This document shows positions 48,201 through 60,200 of a DNA stretch of 64,000 nucleotides, in pieces. Origin of the DNA: Enoplolaimus lenunculus. Taxonomy: Eukaryota > Nematoda > Enoplea > Enoplida > Thoracostomopsidae. The translations under genes and the position numbers were made by a program. Numbering within the stretch: the stretch's first letter is position 1; each line of letters starts with the position of its first letter. A model generated the notes under the pieces. That model searched no databases, was not told the DNA's origin, and saw nothing but the letters and a program-made list of their open reading frames with translations. The stretch lies in the NCBI GenBank assembly GCA_030248215.1, contig JASANG010001585.1:62001-126000 (forward strand). Direction: 5' to 3'.

Positions 48201-51200
48201 CAGAAATAACCAGAAATGAGTAATTTGCTATCTGAGATAATTAATCAACTCATCGGAATTTACACTGTGAATATGCATGCTTTCACGCAATTCACTTGAA
48301 TCGTTGTTTTTTGGAGTTTTCAAATAACAGTTAACCCTGTTATACGACACGTTTAAATTTGACCGCAAATCAGTAGATAAGCAAAGCAAAATTGAACAAA
48401 ACTCTGTGTGCTCGGCCGATTCCGCTACAGATTAAGAACGATTCCGGCATTAACGACTAATAACAACGAGTTTCCATCTATTGTTCGTGCAAACGTTGCA
48501 CTGCAACAGCAATTTTCCAAGCGAGAATTAAAACAAAAATTGTCCAAATTGTAGTTAGCCATGATATAAACGGCTCATGCTACTTTAAGGGACGTTCAGG
48601 TTTCTGCTGGGTCTATAAAAGGGTAGATTTAGATTCTAGATGTTATTTTGTTGCTTAGGCGTAGGCTCAGGCTTAGGCTTAGCAATACGCTTAATCTACT
48701 GTTACGCCGCTTAAAGTAACATTGACCTTATAAACAGTCCTGCTTCAAACGTTTTCAGATACCTTTTGTGCAGAATCAAACAAAATAAAAAGCAAAAAGC
48801 TGATTACTAAAACAGAAAGATGTAAGCGAATGAATTAATGCTTGATGATGCTGATTGCAAGCAGTGAAAATAATTCCGCAACTGAAATGGCTTATCGTTG
48901 AAAACTTAAACGCTACGTCTACTTAGTTTTTCTAAAAATTTATTCAACCGAAATCACGTTTAAATTAGCTGTTCGTAGCAGTCCAATAGTTTAAAATACG
49001 TTTGTGCAAATCGCTGTTGTGTCGCTATTTTTAATTTCGGTATAATTTTGACTCGAAAAAATTACCGCAATTTTAATAAAACAAACTCACTGAATAACAC
49101 AAGTTTCAATAAATTACGAAAAATTTCGCTAACAAAATTGTCAGAACATTCGGCAAAAATCATTTTACCGCTGGTTATATATACTACTGCAAATGCAGTG
49201 TGGGAACATGTTTTCAGCCAGGATTTTGGCTTGAACAGAGTCACGCTAGAAGTGTTTTTGGTTTACGTCCATTCATATTAGCTAGCATTTTATTAGAAAT
49301 AAATGCGTCAAAGTCACTGGAATGGTCGTGGTTCCATAAATAGAAACTCATAGAATATTCAAGGTTAATAATGGTTATTCAGCAATTTTTTAATTCCGTG
49401 ATTTGAAATTTGATTTGCAGTTGACAGTTTCGTATATGAAAGAATATCAGTAGGCTACTTTTGTGCTAATGCGGCTACTTCTGCCGTTTTAAACGCCGGA
49501 AAAGTAATTGCTTCATTAGCGCTGGTAGTTTTCCAGTGTACTTGCGTACTAATTTGAAACAAAAATGTTCTCATTAAAGTTTGAAAAAACTGACATTGAG
49601 TACTGTTCACAGTGAACGAATCTGCGAACGGAAAGCGATATCTTTTATTGAATACCCTACATCCACAGTCGAAATAATCACCAACCTGTTCGCTGTGACC
49701 TTTCGTCTCCACCAAGGCACAGTTACAGTAGGATACGATGGCGCTGTGGTAAACTGCGGCCACGGTCCAAACCCGCTCCATGGACCGGCTGGCCACGGTC
49801 GTCCCCGTCCGGACAATCCTTGATGACTCGGACTTCTGGTCCAAACTGCCTGAGACGGACGAGCAGTGGTTGTTAGCGGTCGCAACCACCAAGGAACAAA
49901 TTTAGTGGTCCGCGAAGGCTGTGACGTTGTCAATCGCTTCCACCAAGGTACAAATCGTGTAGTTGTGGTAGTTGCTACAGTTGATGCTATCGCTGACGCC
50001 GTCGTTGCTTCAGAGTGACGAATTTTCGCAGATTCCCGTTCGTTAAGTTGAACTGAATTACGGCTGGACGCAGTTAAAGCTGCGGCTGCTGTTGTAGTTA
50101 CAGGTAACCCTTCAGGTGCCGGACAGCGAGCGCGATAAAGAACATCCTGATAAACAATATTATACTTAATCCGCCGGAACTGCATAATTCTCCCATTAAC
50201 AACACTCAATTGCCGCAATCATCTCACAAGCGAAACCAGGCGGATGGGAGCAGTACCATGACACCGGAAGTGTCGATTATAAATATTTTTGAGCATATCA
50301 TTTACTACACTGGTTAAAAGAGTTTGCAGATCCGGCGCAATTACTGTCATCATTCTACTCAATTAAGAATTAAAACAATTCAGTCTAAAACAAAAATCTA
50401 TTTATACATAGCGCAAAATCTATTTATATTTTGATCACATCTCACTGTAAAATTCCAATGAGTTGATTTAATCAATTTACCTAACGAGTTGGTTATCTCT
50501 GAATTAATATCAGTAAACATTAACTCACTCTGAGTTGAGTTGATTCTCACTCTGCGTTGAGTTGACTCTGGGTTACTTGGTTAATTAACTCAGACTGAAT
50601 TGAATCATGTCAAAATTTTGAGTTCTGATAGTCCTAACTCAGACTGACAGTGATTCGAGTCATTCTGAGTTAAAATCAACTCACTGAAATTTACAGTATA
50701 TTTCGACTTTAGTAAAAAAGTAAGCGGACAGTAGGTCATTCTGATTCCGTCATTTGATCCAGGTCAAAATATTAAAATGTAGGACCTTAGACAGCATTAC
50801 CTGATCGGTAAGAAAATACAGTGGTTGAACGCCGTCAGTAGACAGAACAACGTCTATATATACGTCTGATCCCTAGAAAACATAGAAAATGGGTACGCTT
50901 AAAAGCGAGTTTTTAAGCGTCATGGCTAATTTCAGATAACTTAATACAACGCACGCTTGTGAAACAAATTTGATACAATGGTAAGAGTAAGCTAAAAACA
51001 CTCGAGTTACAACTACGACCAGTACACAACGTTTGGCTACTGAGATGCGAAAATGTGGCTGTAAGTGAGGCCAAAATTGTTCCAGGGTGGCTCAACTCTC
51101 TGGTCCCCTCTGGCTACACGGCCCACTTAGTATCAAAATAAGCGCTGGTGCTTACGTGAAATATTTTAGATTTCATTTTTAGAGCAAGAACATTCTGAAT

Positions 51201-54200
51201 ATAAAAGTTAAATAGAAAAATGGTCAACTTGACAGCGCTTACTTCGCGAACTATGCTTTCAGAGCAATTTTTCGACACGGTCGGATACGGTAGAAAGTAC
51301 GAAAAGTGTTTTTGGCTCAATGGTTCTATTCGACACGAAAAGTAATCGTACAATCCGTACAAGACACCAGAGTACTCAAACTTAGCGTCGACGGCAACAT
51401 TGATACCTGAACTGTTGCAAGTGTGACGAAACTCAAACGTATCTAAAAAAATTTAAACTCAAATACAATACTCATTTTTTGTCATATTTGAGGTTAATTC
51501 ACGAGGTTATTTAGCACCCGTTAACCGCTTTGTCTGTCCTAAGTAAAAAATTGGCCAAATAAAAAATGAAAAAAGTGCTTAAAATAGAGACCGACAACAG
51601 TCGATCATCTGCATCGAGTATCGTTTTGTAGTGCTGCTTGCGGTACAACTCGTTCACTTTTTATGTTGTAATATCTTCAGGACAAGTAAATATTTATGCC
51701 TAGAGCATATTCATTATCAAAAGGTTCAGACAATGCCATATTGACATCTCAGATAGTTTATAAACAGAATGGGTAGAGACAACGCGGGTATCCAAAAGGG
51801 AGAGACATTTTTTAACAAATGTGCGTGCATTTTGACGTGAATGACCCATTAATCGGCATTTTTACTAAATGCATTTCGTAGGTTTCTACCTTTGACCTTT
51901 CTGAATGTTTTCTAGATCCGCAGTCCTGGAAGATGAACAGAACCCGATGGATGCTTATAATGTAGAATTAAACTCCACTACGCCGTAGCTAATGGTCATG
52001 CCGTTTATCATGGTTACCAAGACAGTGTAGTTTACCCAGGCCCGAAGCCAGCTCACCTTGCTGGTGGGCTAAAAAACTTTCCGGAGGGGCATTTAGTGAT
52101 TTTCGATGACTTACAAACAAGGCCTGAAACTCTTCTAGGGGGAGCCAAAATTTTTCTAGGGGGGCTGAGCCCTCCTGCCCCCCCTTGGCTACGGGCCCGA
52201 GTCTATCGCCCTGCTATATTAGTACAATATAGAAAACACAAAGCGCGTAAAGTAAGTGTGCGAAATTGGAACATGAATTTCATTTCAAAAGTTATCTTAT
52301 TTCTGCTACTTGTGCCAGCATCTTCACAGGCATTCGACGGGGCCAACGGGACACACCCCCTGGAAAATGGGGCTCAGTCCCCGTGGAAAAATTTTGGCCT
52401 CCACTAGAAAATTTATAAACTTGCGTGTAAGTCAACAAAAACTCCTGTATGCATATCCTGAAAAATTTCTAGCTCCCTAGTAAGGTGGGCTGGCTACGGG
52501 CATGCAAGGCATCGCTCGTAAATTGGTCGCTAATCAAATGGCCATGATAGCTATTGGGCCTGAAGGCTGGGAGGCAGAAAGACCTGTGGGTTTAGGATCT
52601 GAAAGGTTTATGTTTAGACTTAGGTTTACGCTAGAGTTTGGGCTTAGTCGTATAGGCCAGTCAGTTATAATTAACATATGTCATGCGAATTCCAAGTGAA
52701 AAATTTTTAATTTTAAAACGTATAGAACTTGTCAAAAAATCAACTACCTACTGCTAAAAACTACTTTAATAGTAAACCTAATATCATTAGCAACCGAGTA
52801 ATCCCCATAAACTCGTGCAAGCTTTTGGTGCGAGAACTTCCAGCTGCAACTGGCACTTGCAAGTTTTGTTCACAATCCCGTTCGATAAACTTCACTGCTG
52901 TCAATAATTCATTAAAAATCATAGCTAGGAATTTAGCTCACATGTGTGAATAACCATACAAGTTCAATTCAATTTATTGTAGCCGCTTTCTCATTAGCTG
53001 ATGAAAAAATGCAAGTTCTGCGTGCAAGTTGCAAATGCAAGTTCTCGTAGCAAAAATTTCCACGTGTGAATAGGACATTACTCAATGACTTACCATTGTA
53101 GCAGTTATTTTCGTAATAGTCTATTCTGTAGTTTGGATCTGTGTTCAATTGAACAAATCCTGGTTTACTCAGCCGGTTGTGAGCGCTCAACTGGCACCGA
53201 TTTCCTGTTCGGTTATAACTGACAGAACGGCACGTGAACCTGAAATAAAACTCCTTTTTACCGTCAAATTTTTCATTTTATTTTAACAATATTTTAAAGA
53301 ATTCCTTAGTTTCCTGATAAGTTTATTTAAATAACTGTACGGGTTTGAATTACTTCTTTAAACACAAACAAGTGTTTTATTATGCTTAAACATCCTTTGA
53401 AATTTACTGTAGTGACCCGAATAAGAGACGGTAATAAGAGGAAAGGTTTCCATTTTGAGTCCTAATCAATAGGAGTCCGTATCTCTAATAAGAGTCCGTA
53501 AGCGGATAGAGTTCCTTAAACCTAATTAGTCTGCAAATATCAATGATCCCAACTGTAGTGTATAAATGACTCCCGGACCAAATAAAGTTGAGTTCGAAAC
53601 TTTAAAGCGTACTTAAATTTTGAATGCCCATTCTTAAGTATAACCTTGCATTATGGCAGAAGCTATTGACACAAGACAAAAGTTTAATTCAACGTATAAA
53701 ATGCAGTACCGGATACATATCAGTAACGAAGGCTGGCGGAACGTGGGTTAAAAATAAATACCAGTCCGTAACCGAATAACAGGGAGAGAGGTACTCTCTG
53801 GAGAGGCCAATTAAATATCAGTCCCCTCCTCTTATTCGAGTTCCTACAGTACCTCGCGTTATCCCTACCAATATGTTATTTATTGTGCCTAGCCGGAATA
53901 TGGTATATTTTCAGGCACGCAAAATTTTGTATTAACTAAAACGCATTTATAATACGATGTACTGGCTAGTACACTGGAAAAAATGGTGAGTCAAATTGAC
54001 TCTCTCGGAAATAGGCTTTTCCTGACTGCACAAACTGAGTCAAATTCGACTCCGCCAGAGTCAAACGTGCGACATAGTGAACTGAATTTGACTATAGTGG
54101 AGTCGAATTTGACTCAGTTGTGTAGTCAGGAAAAGCCTATTTCCGAGAGATTCAATTTGACTCACCATTTTTTCCAGTGTATTAACTTTGAAGCTAGCTA

Positions 54201-57200
54201 AATAAATTAGGCTCCAAACAGCAAAAACTAATTTACGTTCGTTCGTTCAGGCAAAGACCAAGGCATGCTTCTAAGCTTGAGCTGTTAATAGTGCGCGATA
54301 TTTCCGTTGAGCTCATATACGAATCGACAACCAGATCGAAATCGTAGATTGATTTACAATCTTTTTTAGCTAAAATACATAATCGATTGTAAATAGCACC
54401 GAGTGCATGTAGTATGTTGGCAGAATTGTGAAATCACCCAAACCACAACAACTGCACCGATTAAATCCTATATTTTTTTCATCAACATTTTATCAGGAGC
54501 AACAACAACTCACGCCGCGGTACGAAATCCAACAACGTTCTAAAACACAACAAAATACAAATTCAATCAAAGAAAAAATTGAAATACTAAATTTTAAAAA
54601 AACAACAAAAAAAACTCCACAACCCCACACCCCCCCCCACACACGCCCAAAAACCATTTGATTGATTTGCGTAAGTAGTAAGAAACGGAAAATAAATTTT
54701 AACTCAATTTGCTTCGGAACAATAAGTCGAAATGAACAATTACATAAATGTAATATATATATATAATATATATAATATATATATTTATATATATATATTT
54801 ATATATACATATAAATATATATTATATATATAATATATATATTATATATAATATATATAAGTATAACCAACGATACTTAATTGATTTGTTTAATTACATA
54901 CATTTGACACAAAATTTGCGATAAAACGAATATTCAGGCTTGGCGATAATGTTATTATCCATGTTGATAAGCTGCGACTCTTTGAAAAATTGACAGTCAG
55001 AATCGAGTCTTTGCCTTCCTTGGTGATAGTTGAATGCTGAACACGGGAGCTTTAATCTGCAACAGTTGACGTTGAACTGAACAGTACGGAAATTTGAAAA
55101 CTTTTTGTTATCGACAAACTTTATTTCAGCAATAATAATAATAATAACATTCAGATGATCTTCAAATCAAAATGCGTTAACTGAGCTGAAGTAAGCTAGT
55201 ATTTTTCAAAGTATATAAAGACGGTATATGGCACGTTGGAGGAAAAAATACACCTACTTTGGGAGGAAAAAAATTACATTACTGTACCGTGCACACTATT
55301 GCTACTTATACACTTCTGTTCCGTGGGCTAAAAATGTAACCAATTGAAAGTTTGCCACGCTGTAATATAGGCATAAAAAACTATTTTAATGCTTAAAACT
55401 GTAAGGAGAATAAATGACCCTTTTTTAATTATGTGTACATTTTTATGGCAACTTAGAAATTTTGGACTAACGTGTGTATAAATAGTTCATGCCACCGCAT
55501 TAAAGCGTTCAAGTTTACAAAGCAAGACGTTTTCGATTTTTGTTTTGAAATTGTGCCCGAAATTTTGTGTTGAAAATGATAGAGACACATCTTATTTTTG
55601 GTCCACAAAATACAATTTTCGGAGTAAAAATAATAAATGTTTGATTTTTATTCCAACATGTATTTTATTTATTCTTGACATTTTTTAGTCAATTTAAACT
55701 TAAATTAATATATAATAATACCTTCTCTATATCAAAAGAAGCAAAAAACCTTCGGTCCAGCAGCATGACGAAGTGCAGCTCACGCTGTTATCAACAGCGA
55801 ACTCACTTTCCGAGGTGCAAGCGAGCGCTATGGGATGTCTACTTCTGTTATCGCACGTGAAATTAAACGAATCAAGGGTCAAGCAACGATTGAGAAAACT
55901 CATCAGGGGCGAAAGCGAGCATTATGCAATGCCGAAGAACTGGTAATTGCGAACGCTATTAGAGACATGGCTGATTGCAGCTTCCCGGTGCGTCAAAGTG
56001 CTGTTTCTGACATTGTTAGGGACTCTCTGACGTGTCACAAAATAACCGTACCGTCGTTTGCTGGTAACAAACCAAGTGAATGTTGGGTGAAACAGTTCAT
56101 GAAATGGCACAATCTAACGCTCAAAGCGCCTACACGATTGCAATTTGAACGACATGCTGTGACGTCGAATCCGTTTATTATTCTGCAGTACTATGAGCTG
56201 CTTCAACGTGTCGTTTCAGACCTGGATATAGCAGACAGACCCGAGTGCGTTTACAATTTAGACGAAACTGGGTTTCCGACTGATCCATGCAAAGTGAAAA
56301 CTGTGGCACCGGTTGGAACTCGAGTTTTCCGTATTACACATGGCGCCGGTCGTGAAACCATCACGGTATTGGTCGCCGGAACCGCGAGCGGCGATGTGAT
56401 TCCGCCGCTTGTCATCTTTCAAGGAAAAATATGCAACCACAATGGAAGGGTGACAAGGAGTGGCCTGGAACCATGTATGCAGTTTCACCAAATGACTGGA
56501 TGAATACAGAGATTTTTAAAGCATGGTTCAAACGGTTCGTCGAAGTAGTTACAATTCAGCCGCTGCTTGTTATTTTGGACGGACATTATTCTCATACTTC
56601 AGTTGGCACTATTCAAACAGCACGGGACGCCGGAATAACCATTGTCAAATCACCTTCTCACGCGACAGATACTATTCAACCGCTCGACAATGGTCCATTT
56701 TCGAATCTCAAAAGCAAATATGAGCAAAATCTTGTCGATTTCGTTGGTAGAACAGGCACGTTCCATTTCATATATTAATTTATATGAATTTTATTTGTAA
56801 AAAACATATACGCAGTTTTAGTACAAATTCTTGTGTAGTGCAAAAACAAGGAACCAACGGATGCCCATAAATTTACTTAATTTAAAGTAACGTAGATTAT
56901 TCAACTGCTTTGTAAAAAACATTATGCACACTTGTGAGTATCTCGAAATTAACATCATTTGGTTGTATCGGTGAAGTTAGATTTTTTAGAAAATTAAAGA
57001 TTTTCAGGTGGCGCTGTCGGTCTGTCTAAGCCGATGTTCGTTAATATCCTCTGTCAATCGATGAAGGAGTCGCTCACGTTGCAGAACGAGCATTCTGGAT
57101 TTCGAGCAGCTGGTGTGTTTTCGGTCGAGTCGGAGAAATACCCTGCCGAACGGTGGTGTGTTTTCGGTCGAGTCGGAGAAATACCCTGCCGAACGGTGGT

Positions 57201-60200
57201 GTGTTTTCGGTCGAGTCGGAGAAATACCCTGCCGAACGGTGGTGTGTTTTGGTCGAGTCGGAGAAATACCCTGCCGAACGGTGGTGTGTTTTCGGTCGAG
57301 TCGGAGAAATACCCTGCCGAACGGTGGTGTGTTTCGGTCGAGTCGGAGAAATACCCTGCCGAACGGTGGTGTGTTTTCGGTCGAGTCGGAGAAATACCCT
57401 GCCGAACGGTGGTGTGTTTTCGGTCGAGTCGGAGAAATACCCTGCCGAACGGTGGTGTGTTTTCGGTCGAGTCGGAGAAATACCCTGCCGAACGGTGGTG
57501 TGTTTTTGGTCGAGTCGGAGAAATACCCTGCCGAACGGTGGTGTGTTTTCGGTCGAGTCGGAGAAATACCCTGCCGAACGGTGGTGTGTTTTCGGTCGAG
57601 TCGGAGAAATACCCTGCCGAACGGTGGTGTGTTTTCGGTCGAGTCGGAGAAATACCCTGCCGAACGGTGGTGTTTTTTCGGTCGAGTCGGAGAAATATCC
57701 TGCCGAACGGTGGTGTGTTTTCGGTCGAGTCGGAGAAATACCCTGCCGAACGGTTCGACGCAAGGTTGCTACAGAAATACAAAAATTGGATAAACGACGG
57801 CCGTCCAACAATTGAAGATTCCGACGGATCAGATGTCGACACCAATGAAAGACATGCTGAAACACGTCCAAATTTGCACATCGAAACGCAGCCACGTGTC
57901 GACCAAGCACTGGAGCCGGCTCATTCTTCAACCGCGCCTGCAAGTCAATCCCAAGCTCAGCCAAACGAGGTACAGCAGCGTTCGGTTTGGTCAGCAGAAA
58001 TGTCAGCAACAACTCCTTCAATCAGCCGAGTAAGTTCTGGCGCAATCATGGTTCCGCCGAAGCCAACAGATCCTGTATCAACGCGCGCTGGCCACTGGAT
58101 TCTCAAATGGGTTTGGGAAGAATTTCCCGGTAATCGTAGTTTACAGTTCAAAACTCAACGTGATTCAATTTACGATTTAAAATCAACTTGGTTTAATTTA
58201 CAATTAAAGAACCAATTTGTTGCTTTGATTTATTTATATGTGTAGCAGCGATTTAAATACAGTTATCGGGATTCGGTCTGCCAACACTACGAACTACAAG
58301 CAAATTTACCGCAGTCAAGTTCAACTGCACAATGCAGAGTGCTTACTTCGAATATATGTTCCTAGTGTGGCTTTCGTTTAGGGAGCAATTCTGCAGAACA
58401 ACGTTCAAGTCAACAGTCAGTACATTCAACAAGTCGAGTTGTCGCAACATCCGCTCAAAAATACAAATACAGACAATCACCAAGAAAAAATTCCGAATTT
58501 TACAACATACTGCTATCGAAGCGAACACCGCCAGCTATGGTGAAACCAAAACGCCGCAAAATTTTTGCAAAGGCAGCAGTAATTACTTGTGAAGAGTTTT
58601 TCAGCGCTCAAAAAGATAAAGAACAGCAAAAGCAAGCATGCCAATAACATCGGCGGCAATAGCATCACCTGCCGACGAGTCCGAAGAACATCCGAGCGAA
58701 TGTGCCGACCAGTCCGCAAAATCCAGCAAGTTTTGATACACAAAACAACTCCCGATTGCTTCAGTTCAGTCAAAATCAGGTCACAGCAGTGGATCTGACA
58801 GTGATAACGATTCTACTAAATCAGATATTTGCACTGTTCCTAGTTCAGAGCGAGCCTTAAAGGCATATCTCGAACATCTTCAACCCGAAATACACCAGGG
58901 TGTGACAACCGGCAACTTTCTTGCGGTATATTTTCAGAAAAAACGTTATATTGGAAGTGTGATTAATGTTTCGGAAAAGGGGGACACTGTTGAAATGAGG
59001 TTGTTAACCGAAGATATGGCAAGAAAATGTTTTCGGGGGCCCGGTGGAGACGACGAGGCCACTGTCGAAGTTGATAGAATTATTAGCAAGCCATTAATTC
59101 CAAAAAGTTTTGGTAATGGTGCTGCCCCGAGTTTGTTTTTGATACATGGCAAAGTATTGTTGCACTCCATAAAAGCATCATGAAACAGCGCTTGTTTTCA
59201 AAGTAGCATTCAAAGTTCAGCTTTTGAATGCAAAGTATGTATCATGTTGTATGTTATGGCTCATATGTTGATTTGTTTATAAAACGTTAGCTACTTCGGA
59301 ATTAAAGCTTGAAACCGATTTGTGTAAGTTTTTTACTTGAATATGTTGTATTAAAGGCTATTCAGAAAGATACGTAGTACTAGTCGAAAAAGTTAACTCA
59401 TGTGTTTTATTTGCTTCCTCGTGTAACTTTTATTTCTTCGGGAGTAAAAATAATATATGGTTTATCGCCATAACACAAAAAATACATTGCTAAACGGCAA
59501 GGTATTGAACAAAATTAGTAAGGTTTCTACTACTAACTACGAGACAAATGTACAATTTCATAGCTCAGGTAACACTTAAGTAGTTTTCAAATATGTTATT
59601 TTGTATTTTTATTACTCCTAGTTGCTATACTTTTTGCAAAAAATTTCGATCAATGTTACTTTAATGGGGCGTAACAGTAGATTAAGCGTATTCCTAAGCC
59701 TAAGCCTAAGCGTTGCAAAAACGTGTTCCTAAGCCTAAGCCTATTAAGCGTGCAAAAACGAGTTCCTAAGCCTAAGCCTAAACCTAAGCCTAAGCAAAAA
59801 ATGAAAAATCTAGAATGTAAACCTACTCTTTTATAGGAGCACCAGAAACCTGGACGCCCCTTAAAGTAAACATGGGCCAAAAGTTCGAAGATGGAGTTTC
59901 TTTTGTTACCAATTTTAAAACATTTTAAAACTTCTGTACTATCATAGCAACCGGTTTTTGACCCCTAACTTTCCTACCTACGCCCTTTAAACTAATATAT
60001 CGATTAGAAATAATGACAGCCATCAAATTTGCAACCCACTAACCTTGTATTGTACGGATGATGATTTCGTGTGCACGCACGTTGGCAATCTTCAATGCTA
60101 AACGCACCTTTGACGTGAGCTTTCTGGTCTAAAGCAGCACGTGCCCATCTGACATACACTGGTTTGCATGTTTTATGTTCTTTAAGCGATTGGCAGTCTA

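Noticed and set aside
49581-49823. 80-codon plus-strand frame
   Set aside because: Antisense to PAN-ZP exon 6, whose phase and domain fit are decisive.
57054-58021. Minus-strand frames of 275 and 315 codons and two extra plus-strand frames over the minisatellite
   Set aside because: By-products of a 43-bp unit without stops; only the plus frame joining GVFSVESEKYPAER to RFDARLL has flanking homology.
55600-59460. Similar 20-bp strings (GGAGTAAAAATAATA) on both sides of the pogo-type element as candidate ends
   Set aside because: They are direct, not inverted, and not next to TA; likely AT-rich coincidence.
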